Notes: generated by a model from the sequence alone, not told the origin. A stretch of 64,000 bases of DNA from Pachyseris speciosa (GCA_016490735.1 JAEMWC010000140.1:547001-611000), one strand, 5' to 3'; counted from the first letter of the stretch, positions 12,370 to 23,979 are shown. A program made the numbers and translations.

Positions 12370-12990
12370 TACAGTATTGTCTGCACTTGATTTATCGACA
12401 GACACTTTGTGGTCCAGCTTTTGTTCACTTTTTATAGACATTTTGTTGGGATTTTGTGTTCTGGCGTTTCATCCTGGTTTGTTTCCCTCTGTCTTTTACA
12501 GAGAAAATATGAAGATTTTGCTGAGATTTCATATGGTACTCCTTGTATATTTTACAAACATTACACCCACTTTTTATTAACATTGTGTGCTTTTTAGTGT
12601 ACATTTTATTAACATTTCATGCAGTTATTTTGGTTCGATTTTTACGAAGATTTTGTGGACATTTTATGTTCTTTATTTTACAGAGTTTTTTCCTAGAGTT
12701 TTTTTTTTACAGAGAATACCTTGAGATTTTACAAGGATTTTTACAACGTTTATGAAATCTCTGTAAATTTTGCTTACAATTTACACAGAAAACATTGAGA
12801 TTTCACAGACATTTAATGGGATCTGGACGCGTAAAATTCTGTCGAATCTACAGACATTTTATAGGGTTCATAAAATCTCTGTAAGTGTGCACGTTTACAG
12901 ACATTGCAATTTACAAAGGAAATGTATACATTTTACAGAGATTTGACAAACTTTTTTGAAGTCTGTAAATGGTTCAAGTTTTCCAGTGAG
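12370..12990 (+). repeat. Degenerate T-rich repeat of TTTACAGA/GACATTTT words
   Basis: Words of the type TTTTACAGAGA, GACATTTTGT, AACATTT and TTGAGATTTTACA recur at irregular spacing throughout. This gives several overlapping short Phe/Leu-rich open frames with no domain. It looks like an old, diverged simple repeat. I do not consider the open frames genes. Confidence 0.5.
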
Positions 12991-14130
12991 CCACACAATC
13001 AGCTTGTTGTTCAAATCCAAAACTTCGCTCAGCCACAGCCATACAGTTTTCACAATTGCACGGTTTCCATCGTAAACAATTACCGTTAAAGGACCTTAAA
13101 GAGTTTCCCTGACATTAATTGATGGACAATTTCAGCCCGTCTGGTGTACTTTGAGTGATGATCGAGATATTTTTCATGAACTTTTTTAAACTTTCGCTTT
13201 GCATCTATTCGATCACGGCGCTGTTCTCGTTTTACTGAATGGGTTGTCAAAGCAAGCTGTCAATAAAAAGATTCCGCGCGCGTGATACAGGCGTACTCAT
13301 CACGTGGACGTGGATGTTGTTATGCAACAAATGAACATTAAATTGGTACTTTTTTACCGAAACAAGACTCGTTTGGTATGATTTTTACTAAAACAATTAG
13401 ATTATTCGCTCTCGATTTCTATAGGTGTTAGTTGATTCGGCCTTCGGCCTCATCAACTATCAACCCATAGAAATCTCGAGCTCATAATCTAATTGTTAAA
13501 TAGGTAGTGAGTAGCAGTTGTCAAGAACACAGCAACCACTTCTTCCAGTTTTTGAAGTGCCTGCAAAGAGGATTTAGATCATTTACTACTCGTTTTGAAC
13601 GACTGGTAGATCTATGCCAAAACAACACCGTGGGGCGAGACCCACCCCACGCGCGATCATAAATTTGATGACTTTCTGAAAAAAAAAATGGCGGCATTTT
13701 GCACGCAAGGTCTCATGGGCAGACCATATCTCGTTCAATGTACTCTCGAGGGGGAAAGTTGAGAGGAAAACTGAGACGTCTGGACACTACTTGTAATTTT
13801 TTTTTGCCGCCATTTTCATTTTCTGTAAATAAATAATAAACTTGTTACTTATACAGCGCGAAATTCATTAAAAATATATATCATCTAATGCGCAATGTGG
13901 TTCAGTAGCTTTCGATCGGTGGGTTTTTTTCCTCACATTGCTTTTCAGACAAGACAAAAATTATAGCTGAGGAATCTAATAGAGGGAGCTACGAGTTGCA
14001 AAGCAACGCTTTAAGGTTATTATACTATTTACTTCATTTTTCAGCTTTTATGGACAAATTTAAACATTCTAAAATCATACGATTAAAGTTCGTTCACTGC
14101 ATGATTCGTTTGTGAAAAAAGTAGTGATCG
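12991..14130. other. Non-coding stretch with short inverted repeats
   Basis: Apart from the inverted repeat at 13392-13497 and a weaker pair of AATGGCGGCA / TTGCCGCCAT sites near 13690 and 13806, I see no gene here. It may contain the upstream region of the gene remnant that begins near 14.13 kb. Confidence 0.35.
13392..13497. repeat. 106-bp inverted repeat (small foldback/MITE core)
   Basis: AACAATTAGATTATTCGCTC on the left is mirrored by a near-complementary right end, with arms of about 50 bp meeting at GGCCTTCGGCC. A related, more diverged copy lies near 19655-19805, and both share the neighbouring phrase GTAGATCTATGCCAAAACAA in variant form. Confidence 0.65.
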
Positions 14131-17100
14131 GTGGTCGTCGGTGTCAAAATTAAATCAAGCCTTTTATCTTGCTCTCTTACTTCGATTTGTTCCATTCACC
14201 GAAAGAGAAAGAAACGATTTGACGTAGGTCTGTATCAAAATCTGTCAAAGAAAATGAAAGAAGACAACGTTCTTGCTTTAATAAATGAAAGAGTTGACAA
14301 AGAAAATGAGGTTGTAAAACTGAGGAAAAAGACAGAGAAACTTAGCAATCAGATAGCATATAGAAAGAGGAAGGTAAGACATTGATAAAGAAAAGGTGAT
14401 AGACATACAGATAAGAAAGAATAGGGTAGGAATGTGATGCATGTACAGGGCGTAGACAAAACGTGGACCCCCTTGGGGACCCCTTGATTTTTCTATTGAA
14501 AGATAATAAAATTATAAAAAAAAATCTTTGCTTTGGATTTCAACTTCAGCCGGTTTGTTGATAATTACAGACAGTATTATAGTAATCGAAAACAGTACCA
14601 CAACCAGTCGCCATTTTCATCCCTGACTTTACCTTGCTGATTTTTGTTGTTGCCAAATACTTAAGAATTTTCTCACAAAGGTTAGATAAAGGTTAAATAT
14701 GCGAATTGCTGTTCGGCTTTCAACTGGCTTTCGGAGAATGTGAAAATTATTATTCTTATCGGTGGCAGATTAATGTCACATGCTAGGCAACCAGAGTGAT
14801 CATCTTTCATTCCGTCATGTTTGATGCCACAGCATTCGGGGAATATTTGACGGCTCTACAATATTTCAGAGCAACCTTTCGACTATATTTTGCCAGCGTG
14901 GAAGAAAACATTGCTCACTTTTTTGCCGCAGTGTAATAACATTAAATAGCAGTGCTTATTCTAATCCAAACAAAAAATATAGTTTTTGAGCTCATTTCAC
15001 ATTCTTTGAAAGCCAGTTGAAAGCTAAACAGCAACAGTTTGCATACTTAATGTTTATCTAATCACCTTTGTGAGAAAATTCTAAAGTATTTGGTAGCAAC
15101 AAAAATCAGCAAGGTAAAGTCAGCAAAATTCAAAACAAGTCTTTCTTGGGATGAAAATGGCAACTGGCTATGGTATTGTTCGCAATTACTTATAATACTG
15201 TCTGTAATTATCAATGAACCGACCGAACTTGAAATCCAAAGCGAAGAGTAATTTATTATTATTATTATTATTATTTTAAAATCATTTTATTATTATTAAG
15301 GGGATCCAGAAGGGGTGCAGAAAGGGGGGCCATGTTTTGTCTACACCCACATGTACACGTAGAAAGTCTAGAATGAGGAAAGGAGGAACAGATTAATGCT
15401 ACTTCTAATACTTATGAGCAATAAAATGTTCTCAAGGAAGGTAAAATGGGAAATAAAATGTGGATTTTAGTGTTATTACACTACTTTTCTTCATGTTTGT
15501 CAATGGATTTGGGCTGGAAGATTTGATTTAAAATCATGAAATTTAAATTCAAATTTTTTTGCTACGTTTTGACTAGGTCTCTGAACTCCATGATGTTTTA
15601 GCAGAGCTACCAAAGAAAGAGCCAAGACTTCCTACCATCACAAGTGAAGTAAAAGATGACAACAGTGAAGAACTCAAGCTCTCAGAATCCCAGAACAGGC
15701 GAAGGAAACGGATGACTTGTGAGAAGTTATTGTCAGTTCATTGCAAGAACACCCATGCAAAAAATGAAAGGAAAAATGAAAAGGCTGTTCTTGATGGTAT
15801 GTGGGTTGCCCTAGTCACACAATCAAGCAAGGAAGATCTCAAGAAGTATTTTGAAAATTCAAAAATTTGTATGTCAAAAGTACTGCCTAATGCTATCCGT
15901 AAAAAAATGTTACGATCTGAGAAAGCTGAAAGCAATAAAATCAGGAGTGTAAGAGTATTATATGAAGGGGGTTTAATGAGCAAAAAAGTACACTGCCCTT
16001 CGCAAGTGCCCAATTGAAATTATGCAAGGTTGTCGTGCTCCTAACATTTTACCTTACAAACCTCTTTTACAGTTTATAAAAAGTATTGACATAGGTGAAG
16101 TGAGGAGATCTAAGAGAATGTTGTGAGGGAGCAGGCCTAAATTCTGTTTCAGGGGTGTCTAGAAGTCAAGAACCACTACTTCTACAGTTAGCATCTCTTT
16201 ACACTAAGATCAATGCTACCCTGCCTTGCTTACATTAGTTCAATGAGGAGGTTAATGTGTTTCACGTTGCTGTAGGTGCTGATGGAGCACCTTTTGGAAA
16301 GGATGAGACAGCAACAGCTTATTTGGTGAGTTGCCAGCTGTGAAGACAACTTTCTTCTAATGGGTTCAAACTGTAAAGAAGATGATCCAGTTATGATCCA
16401 TTTCACTAAGCATCTTGTCGAACAAATGGAAGTCATAGAGGCCAAAAAGTACATGGTTAGACATGAAGAGGTGAAATTTGTTTTTCAGCTTGTCGCATGT
16501 GATCAAAAATGGCTAGCTTGTATGGCAGGTGAATTGAACAATGCTGCTACTTTTTTTTCTACATTTACCAATGTCAGCAATACGAATGCACCCACTTTGG
16601 GGGGAAGCATTGGTGAAAAGAATGCAACTTGGCAGTGTTGGAAGTTTTCAGACAGAATTGAGAAAGCGAAAGCTGCAGAGAAATATAGACAGAAACTTTC
16701 TCGGAAAGAATTAAAAGCCAGGACAAAGGTCACTAGCTTTATTGCAAACCAGAAAACTAGGCAAGAGTTTGAGCCTACCTTAAGAAAATTGGTAGACAAA
16801 GCCAAGGTTGAACCATTACACACATGCAACAAGGCATGGCAGCATTTGGTCCAAAAATTCTTTGCTATAGCTATGAAGCTCACAGGCCAAGAGGTTATAA
16901 CAAAGTTTGCCACTTTTGATGACTTGTCCTGCACATGTGTTTTAAAAAAAGTTTGTCTCTTGCCTTGAACAGTCATTGAAGTTTAAAAGGCTTTGCAACA
17001 ACATCTGTAAGTGGTACAATGAAAAGCAAAAAAAGGTTACAGGGAAAGAATCAAAGTGCTTTGCCTGGAATTTTGGGCATGTGACAGAAACACTACTTCA

Positions 17101-17733
17101 AGTGAATCCTGACAAGAAAACAGTTACATGCTCTTCACAACGCTGCTGAAAAATTGCAAGACTGTGTCTCCCTTTTCAGTAGGGTAAGAATTAATGAAGC
17201 CCAAGTTTTGCAGTTAGAAAAATCTTGCACAGAATACTTTTCTGTAAATGCTTTGTTTTTACAGAAGGTAAATCCCACTGTCTGGACAATTGGCTATGTA
17301 ATTCCTTTTCATACAAAATAAATGGTTCAGACTTTGTCATTTGGGTTGGGACTCAACACCATGCAAGAACGTGAAGCCAAACATATCAAGCTTAAAAAGT
17401 ACATGGAAAACACAACCAACGTTCAAAAGGGTCAGAAGTGGTGGCATGTTTTCAGACACGAACACATAACATTAGTTTGCCTTCGAGCTATTGATCCCCT
17501 ATCAGCTAAATATAGGAGGCAAAGCTTGGAAGGCCAAGCAAACCCTGTTGTAGGGGAATATTACACTCTAAAAAAAGTGTGGCGAGGTTGATTTCTGTTA
17601 CTGTGGTCTTCGCAAACGGCAGGTAACAGACAGCAAATGTGCTATTTGTGGAAGGGAATTAATGAAGTGGATAAATGAAAGTGTTGATGTGAGGAAAGTA
17701 TTGTCCTCATTAAAGCAATACTTGCATATTTAG
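14131..17733 (+). pseudogene. Decayed copy of an unnamed multi-exon gene family with a C-terminal FCYCGL Cys motif
   Basis: Exon 1 (about 14131-14373) encodes a basic, coiled-coil-like segment ending at a GT donor (AGGAAG|gtaaga). Exon 2 resumes in phase at 15577 after a TAG acceptor. Downstream, pieces in changing frames give an ordered protein: a Lys-rich region, a GADGAPFGKDETATAYLV segment (about 16279-16330), the 202-residue block at 16360-16968, a NPTVWTIGY segment and a C-terminal Cys motif FCYCGL...CAICGREL, ending at 17733. Breaks are frameshifts at A-runs (about 15983, 16947, 17571), others near 16120, 16340 and 17130, and stops at 16236-16238 (at an expected Trp) and 17319-17321. 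I recall homologues as uncharacterised cnidarian proteins. The function is unknown to me, and a transposon origin is possible but not shown. Confidence 0.6.
14448..15348. mobile_element. Foldback DNA element in the intron of the 14-17.7 kb gene remnant, near-perfect 9-bp target duplication
   Basis: The ends are GGG(C/T)GTAGACAAAAC and its reverse complement. Arms of about 300 bp pair across the element, for example CTTTGGATTTCAA near 14530 with its complement near 15230. Flanking 9-mers are GCATGTACA (14439-14447) and ACATGTACA (15349-15357), matching at 8 of 9 positions. It is 901 bp, without a coding frame. The 9-bp duplication and long arms resemble the elements at 2437 and 53823, but the terminal sequences differ, so it is a different family. 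An (ATT)n run lies near 15248. Confidence 0.75.
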
Positions 17734-18242
17734 GTGTTTTGGAAGAGAATCTTGAATAAAATCAGATTCCTTGGTTCAGGTAGCAGAAGCCTATTAGGAA
17801 GCTTATTGGCAACCTTGGAGACTGAGATACGAGATAATTGAAAATACACGTTTGTTTGCATCAGACATATTAATAACAATTCTCTTAAAGTTGTAAGATT
17901 TCTATTATCCTATAACTCCTAGTATTGACAATCACATTCTCCTTACATAATAATTACTAAATATTCTCCGTTCTATTTTAACGCGTTTCCTTGTAACATA
18001 TTTTTAACACTCAAAAAACGAAAGGTTGTGGTGGTTTAAGGAGAGATAAGATGCTGGTCATCACCGGGACATAAACAAGTTACATTTTACAATGCAGGTG
18101 TTTTTTGAGTTGTCAACCCTAACCCAAGCCTTTCTTAACGGGGAATATATGTTAACATTGTGGATATTTGGAAAATTAAATCTGTTGAAATGATATCTGA
18201 ATGTTATTTGTTTGATTGCTCTTAGGGGTGGGTTGGCTCTCA
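17734..18242. other. Non-coding stretch
   Basis: No domain, RNA gene or bounded repeat recognised. Confidence 0.35.
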
Positions 18243-18447
18243 GTGCATGAAGAGGTCATAGGCCATTTCAGAAAATACCATAATACTCTTTGTCTGTCCT
18301 CCCAAATTTTGCATAAGCATTGTTTCCTGTTTCTCTTGGGACTTACAATGGTCCCAAGCGAAAACAAAAACAAAGCTTATGCAAGATGTGGGAGGACAAA
18401 CAAAGAGTATTGCGGTATTTTCCAAAATGGCCTATACGACCATGCAT
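18243..18447. mobile_element. 205-bp palindromic MITE
   Basis: The left arm 18243-18317 (containing GGCCATTTCAGAAAATACCA) is matched by the reverse complement at about 18374-18447. The central bases (ATTGTTTCC... and TCCCAAGCGAAAAC) are also partly complementary, so nearly the whole unit folds back. It has no coding capacity. Short overlapping frames on both strands are by-products of the palindrome. Confidence 0.7.
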
Positions 18448-18775
18448 GTCTCACCAACAGTAACAACTTTTATTACTGGCAACTATAAATTGAGAGAAAC
18501 CACTTTTGACTCCGAAAGTAGTCGGATCTAAAACACTGCAACAGCTAGTCATAGAACTCCACAGATAAGTCTTAAGTAATTGAATCCAACTTGATCTTTG
18601 CCTCTTGGCTTTTATTTTTATTTTGCTCAAACATTTATTTTAGTCCCTCAATAGCAAATTGTTATTGTTGCTATTCTAGTGTTGAGAATACCATATTTAT
18701 TCCAGTATCCATATTTGAACTTAACAAAAAAGATTTCTTTATTTTTGCTCTATCTCCACACCATTGCGGTATCAC

Positions 18776-18954
18776 AGGCACGACGGAGCCGGGGGAGGGG
18801 GGAATGCTGGGGGACTTTAGCCCCCCCCCCTCCCCCAATTTCAAGCAAAAATACATAAAATATCTCCAGACCCCTAACAGTTAGCGCCTATGGCGCACCC
18901 TTCTCAGCCCCCCCCCCCCCCCTCCCCAATTCAAAATACGCTCCGCCGTCCCTG
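18776..18954. repeat. G/C-run repeat with short inverted ends
   Basis: The left end ACAGGCACGACGGAGC and right end GCTCCGCCGTCCCTGTA are imperfect inverted repeats. Inside are long G runs and C runs. This is a MITE-like dispersed repeat, and the boundaries are approximate. Confidence 0.5.
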
Positions 18955-19363
18955 TATTAGCACTAACAACTACTTCCAAATTCTCAGTGTCACATCCTGA
19001 AGACAATTGTTTTTTAAGCAAATGTTCAGGTCGAGTAGTTACCCCCTCCAGATTCATCCTGGAAAAAACAAACTTTGCTTTTCCAAATGTTAAAAAGGTG
19101 TAAGTCACTGTCGCACCATTTTCACTCACTGTATGCCCGTGAGAGTTGTGCACATTTATTTCCTTTGAAATTATGCTAAACAGTTCCATCGGTATATCCA
19201 GCGAAAATTCCCCACTCCAGGGATCAGCTAGCCTTGGTGTTGGTCGAAGACGTCGAATAATTCTGTCGTGTATCTTACACAGAAAATTCACCACCATACG
19301 ACGACTGGGTAAAAGCTTCTGAACACCTTTGAATCTGCTGTTATACAAAAAATTTTCCTCCAA
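18881..19363 (-). CDS. Unrecognised open frame, 160 codons, possible exon
   Basis: The frame gives a plausible soluble protein segment (SRRMVVNFLCKIHDRIIRRL near the start, then GEFSLDIPMELF and GATVTYTFLTFGKAKFVF). Its last 20 residues (a Gly run then RRVRHRR) come from the flanking G/C-run repeat and are not part of a real protein. The composition is more protein-like than the neighbouring frames, so it may be an old exon of a gene whose other exons I cannot place. I do not recognise the family. Confidence 0.2.
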   Translation of the reverse strand: MEENFLYNSRFKGVQKLLPSRRMVVNFLCKIHDRIIRRLRPTPRLADPWSGEFSLDIPMELFSIISKEINVHNSHGHTVSENGATVTYTFLTFGKAKFVFSRMNLEGVTTRPEHLLKKQLSSGCDTENLEVVVSANTGTAERILNWGGGGGGLRRVRHRR

Positions 19364-19654
19364 AACACCAACACAGCTTTTAAGGCCTCGAAAAATGAAT
19401 CAATCTTCCTCAATTCATTAGTAGTAGTATAGTAGTAGCCTCTGAGTAGTACATTGACTTAACTTGGTTAATTTTCGGATTCAAACGCAAAGTTGGGCGA
19501 CCACTCGAGCCCCAAGCCTCCGCCATTTTTTTACCCTTTAGGCCCCTCGCCGACAAAATGACCGATCTGATGGGTGGACTCGCCCCAGCGTGAAGAATAT
19601 TATTCACTCTCCATGCTTGACAGATGATTCACTGTGCCCTCGTGATCTATCACG

Positions 19655-19805
19655 CAAAAGATAATTTACTTGTTTTGAATTGAACCGCTAGTAGATTTAT
19701 ACTAAAACAATTAGATTTTCTCTCTCCATGTGCGATAGATGATTGAAACTGCACCCTCATCACCTATCACACAAAAGAAATCTCAAACTCTTAATGTAAT
19801 AATTA
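19655..19805. repeat. Diverged copy of the 13.4-kb inverted-repeat family
   Basis: It shares ACTAAAACAATTAGATT and the GATAGATGATT / CATCACCTATC inverted blocks with the element at 13392-13497, with many substitutions. The surrounding 19610-19660 (CTTGACAGATGATTCACTG, CACGCAAAAGATAA) is a further partial copy of the same unit. Confidence 0.45.
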
Positions 19806-19899
19806 TTGTAAATAACTGAAATACCAAATGGGCTCTAAGACTGTGGGGCCCTTAAAGCCACCTCTTCCCCTGCTTGTAACTGACTTGACGAATTTTCCA

Positions 19900-21010
19900 T
19901 TTTTTTTTATTTTCGCGGTTTTAGTTGAGGCCTTCTCCACCTCCTCTTCTACTGCTTTTCACTGAGCTGACGAATTTTTCAATTTTTCGCAAAGTTCGCA
20001 ATTTTTCGTAACTTTCACAGTTTTCGTAAAAATCGCAGTTCTCGTTGGGGTACACTCAACCTACTCGTCTACTGCTTTTTACTGACTCCGCAAATTTTTC
20101 AATTTTTCGCAAAATTCATATATTTCGCAGTTTTCATTGGGGCCCTATCAACCTCCTTTTCTACTGCTTTTCACTGACTCGGCGAATTTTTGTAATTTTT
20201 GCCAACGTTGTTTTTGTTAAATTCGTTGTTTACGTCAATGTCGTCAGCCCCCTTGTGCCTCTTCACTCACACTTTCTTCTAACATAGCGAATTTTTGTAA
20301 CATTCACCAAAATCATCTTTCTCGTCAAATTCGTTGTTTTCGTCGGTTTCGTCAGCCCCCTTCTACCTCTTTACTCACACTTTCTTCTTATATAGTGAAT
20401 TTTTGTATTTTTTGGCAAAATCAGCGTTTTTCGTCAAAATCGTTGTTTTCGTCAGTCCCCTTGTGCCTCTCCACTTACACTTTCTTCTAACGTCGCAAAT
20501 TTTTGTAATTTTCACCAAAATCATCTTTTTCGTCAAATTCGTTGTTTTCGTCAGCCCCCATGAACCCGACTCACTCACACCTATTCTAACATAACAAATT
20601 TTTGTAATTTTCGCTAAAATCGTTGTTTTTGTCAAATTCATTGTTTTCGTCAGCCCCGTGTGCCCTCTCACTGACACTTATTCTAACATAGCCAATTTTT
20701 GTAATTTTTGCCAAAGTCGTTGTCCTCGTCAAATTCGTTGTTTTCGTCAGCCCCCATGAACCCGACTAACTGACATTTATTCTCAGATAACGATTTTTTG
20801 TAATTTTCGCCAAAATCATCTTTTTCGTCAAATTCGTTGTTTTCGTCAGCCCCGTGTGCCCTCTCACTGACACTTATTCTAACATAGCGAATTTTTGTAA
20901 CTTTTGCCAAAGTCGTCGTTCTCGTCAAATTCGTTGTTTTAGTCATTTTCGTCAGCCCCCTTGTGCTTCTTCACTCAAATTTTCTTCTAACATAGCAAAT
21001 TTTTGTAATT
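19900..21010 (-). repeat. Tandem array of about 100-bp units (acidic peptide in one minus-strand frame)
   Basis: The phrase AATTTTTGTAA recurs near 20187, 20289, 20396, 20497, 20594, 20693, 20792, 20888 and 20996, followed each time by TTCGTTGTTTTCGTCAGCCCC. Unit length varies from 96 to 108 bp. The 19900-20160 part is more diverged. On the minus strand one frame reads GADENNEFDEKDDFGENY per unit, but unit lengths that are not multiples of three shift the frame repeatedly. I treat it as a non-coding minisatellite. Confidence 0.8.
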
Positions 21011-21617
21011 TTTGTAATTTTCGCATTTGCGTTCAGTCCTGGACATATCTCGCATAAGCATAAGGAATGCAATCTTTTCCATAAATTTCTTATGCTTTAA
21101 TATGCTTATGCTTGTGTTGCGCGCGTTTACATTATTAACAAGTGTGTAAGCGCATAAGCGCAAGCACAAGGAAACAGCAGTTTTAGGTGCAAGCGGGAAA
21201 TTCAAGTGAATAGTGTCCAATCCTGCTCTGTCAGCCATCATGGTGGCTGAAACTGCTCTGTTACACTACACGAGAAATTCGCAAATATTCCTGCCTCTGC
21301 GAATAATTCTCAGATAATTTTAAGGATGCAAACAAGAAAAGGCTTTGCTGAAAATATGTTGCAGAGGCGGATGGTGTTAGTGGTGGTAGGTGGACATTAT
21401 TTTTTTGTGAATATTACTATGAACTCTGAAAATGTTCTTCTTCTTCGGTAGCAGCAACAGGAGACGAAGTCCCTCTCATCCGCCATTTTGGAAATGTTCT
21501 GGAGCTCATTACGCTTGCCTGTGTCACTTTTCTTATGCTTATGTAAAAAGTGCAAACGTCGTTATGCTTCTGCTTTTCTTTATGCTTTAATATGCTTACC
21601 TCACCGTGTAAAGCAGT
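21011..21617. other. Non-coding stretch
   Basis: Contains several TTATGCTT / AAGCATAA words (CATAAGCATAAGGAA, TATGCTTTAATATGCTTATGCTTG, then again near 21540-21600) that look like a diverged repeat. No gene recognised. Confidence 0.3.
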
Positions 21618-21833
21618 ATTAGTTGTATTATTGTATTAGTTCATCAATTCTGTCTCCAGCTTTCTTTCCAATGTGCTCACCTGTTTTAGCGGCTGCTGTA
21701 GAAACAGCTTTTTTGGCAACTTTTTTCGAAGTGTCCTTAATTGTTTGTCCTTAACCATTTCACCATAAATATGTTGCCTGACATATTTACCTAATTCTGG
21801 ATCATACCGTTTTTTATACTCACTATATCTCAT
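21618..21833 (-). pseudogene. Small basic virion-type protein of a Polinton-like element, frameshifted
   Basis: The 65-codon frame starts MRYSEYKKRYDPELGKYVRQ. Its Lys-rich second half makes better sense in another frame, where Lys/Ala-rich sequence continues to a stop near 21620, so a frameshift near 21740 is likely. Short, very basic proteins next to the structural genes are usual in Polinton/adintovirus-like elements, where they are compared with adenovirus core/minor capsid peptides. I recall this start as recurrent in coral Polinton-like loci. The neighbours on the same strand support the call. Confidence 0.45.
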
Positions 21834-21847
21834 ATTATTACATTAGA

Positions 21848-22612
21848 TTAATTTGGTCTTGATCGTAAAAGTAAAGTAATGAACCAGTTAATTCCATTAA
21901 GATCAATTTGTCTTCCAAGAGAATCTGTAATGTAAAACCGCATTGGTGAAATGTTTAAAGATGCAACAGGACAATATAACGGTCTTCTCGGTTCGATACT
22001 AAATGGATACCTCCTTGTTAAATTATCAGTTCGTATGACAAATAAAGCATTTATGTTAAATCCGTTTAAAATGTTGTCTGTAATGGCGTCTGTATTAATA
22101 TGAATATGATTGATTGAGTTTGTGATATTTGGCAATCTTCTAACATATTCAGTCATTTTAATTATTTTTATATCAAATTCCAGCAAATCACTAAAATTTG
22201 TATTCCTCAAATCCAACCAATAATTGTTATCAACTTCAATCAAAACTCTATATGTACTCAAAACAAATAATATACTAATGTGATATGTATTTTCACCAGT
22301 CTTATAACCTTAAGCTCCCATATGTTGATGAATATAATCATTAACATCTGAATATGAATACATACCAGATGTAAAATTAACTGTATGCCAATTATTACCA
22401 CCATCGATTGAGTATTTGATTTGATTGTGAAGAAAGATTTGTTGTGAAATATTATACAAGTATGTCATATTTATTTTGTCCATGGCGATAGCATGTGACA
22501 TATTCGGATCTAAATTGAGAACTGGATTGAACTTTATGATAAAGTCATTTGGTTTGTTTTTTCCTATTTTCTGTCTTTTAACAGATGAAATATGAATTGC
22601 TTTTTCTTGCAT
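21848..22612 (-). pseudogene. Polinton-associated structural-type protein, split in two frames
   Basis: Two consecutive minus-strand frames, 22612-22310 (100 codons, from MQEKAIHISSVKRQKIGKNK) and 22261-21848 (137 codons, ending FITLLLRSRPN), read as the first and second halves of one protein broken by a frameshift around 22262-22320. The sequence is rich in Asn and beta-type segments without Cys or enzyme motifs, consistent with a virion component. I recall the same protein in many coral Polinton-like loci. The specific role (penton, minor capsid or other) is not established from the sequence. Confidence 0.5.
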
Positions 22613-22619
22613 TATATTA

Positions 22620-22931
22620 TTAGATTATATATTCTTTGATCAGATCATTGAGTTGATTGTTATTTATAACTCCTAATTTGTTCAATTCCACTGCTATTTG
22701 GCTAAATTCATTTTTAACACCATCATTACCTGGTAAAATCAATCCTCCCAGTAATTCAAGCCTGTTTAATAGATCTTCTGGATTATTAAAATAAACTATT
22801 CCACTGCCTACCTTTTTGTGACTACTGCGCTTGCGCAAGTAGTCACTATTGCCATCGACTTGACTTTCCGAAAGTAAGTAATTAAAGGATCCCTCGCAAC
22901 CACAATACCTTGCACGCCCTAAGTTCGACAT
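22620..22931 (-). CDS. Polinton-associated hypothetical protein, 103 codons
   Basis: This lies directly upstream of, and on the same strand as, the structural-type remnant, separated by 7 bp. The C-terminal part (GSGIVYFNNPEDLLNRLELL ... NNQLNDLIKEYII) is a compact alpha-helical segment with a hydrophilic start. I recall this C-terminal half as a recurrent protein of coral Polinton-like elements but know of no function. The codons for YLRKRSSH overlap a strong DNA hairpin at 22818-22846. The first 20 residues (Cys-rich, GRARYCGCEG) may not belong to the family. Confidence 0.45.
   Translation of the reverse strand: MSNLGRARYCGCEGSFNYLLSESQVDGNSDYLRKRSSHKKVGSGIVYFNNPEDLLNRLELLGGLILPGNDGVKNEFSQIAVELNKLGVINNNQLNDLIKEYII
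22818..22846. repeat. DNA hairpin with 13-bp arms
   Basis: GTGACTACTGCGC is followed after two bases by its reverse complement with one extra A (GCGCAAGTAGTCAC). The word GCAGTAGTCAC recurs at about 34521-34531, just outside the second block of Polinton-like genes. Whether the two sites are related is unknown. Confidence 0.6.
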
Positions 22932-23979
22932 CGGTCATTTTATCTGCCATCTAAATTCGGACATTTTGTATCGTGAATAGTAATCGTCATCCATCCTCGT
23001 GCGTTTGCTTTACTGAGGACTCAAACTACCACAAACGTTTTTAAAATTATTGGTTCTTTTGTCTGACTAGTTATTTTATAATTTTGTGTTTTGTTTGGAG
23101 TGAAATTTATCATTTGAACGTGAGGGCTTTGATGGCCTTTCACGCTCCTCAGCGCGGCCGACCGAAGGCAACCAACGGAACGAAAAGAATTCTTCTTCGG
23201 GAGTCAACTTTTCGCCTGTGGAACGAAAGGAAAGACAGTTTGAAATTCAAGGGGTTTAGTAATAGCCAATTTGCGGAGATTTTGCTCCATCAGAACATCG
23301 AGGAGCTTCGTGCAAGGAGTGGTTCATATCAAGAATCTTTACACGACAACGAAGAATCCAACTCAAGTAAGATTTCAATTCAATTCAATTTATCTATTTT
23401 GTCCCCAGACCAGTGTAGTTTTTTCATTTCTTTTTCAAACAGTGACATCTAAATCCAGTAAAAAGGCATGATTCCTTCTCGAATCATTCTAAGAACGATC
23501 TGTGTACATGTAGGTAAACGTGAGCTCTTCTAGTCAACCCCCTGAGGAAAAGACCTAGGATCCAGTTCGATTTGTCTCCTGTTGTTCCAGACAGAATGGA
23601 ACAAGACACAGATACACTGTGAGTACTTGCACTCTATTTTACTTCCTTGAACATTTCGGTTTATACGAATGAAAAGCCGGATGAATGTGCAGTTGAAATT
23701 TTGGCTTGCCAGTCAAGAAAATCAATGTTGACATAACTTTCATAACAACGTTTCTAGGGCATGTATATGTTGTAGTTCAAATTTTATTTTGGTTTTAATT
23801 TATTTTTATTTTTTCAAACCAGTTTATTATTTTTAAGCTGGTTTGTTCTTATGAACTGTCTAAAAAGGGCTTTTATTCTTGGGGTGTGGTTGAAAAAAAT
23901 GGGGCGTGGAAATTTATGGGGGGAGGGGAGTAACAAAAAGAATTAGAGAACATTTCTTCAGATCACTTTTTTCTTTCTT

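Noticed and set aside
12377..12755. Overlapping Phe/Leu-rich frames as membrane proteins
   Set aside because: They derive from a T-rich degenerate repeat. Three frames are open at once and hydrophobicity follows from T content.
20375..20946. Acidic repeat protein on the minus strand
   Set aside because: Unit lengths of 96-108 bp shift the frame from unit to unit and stops intervene.
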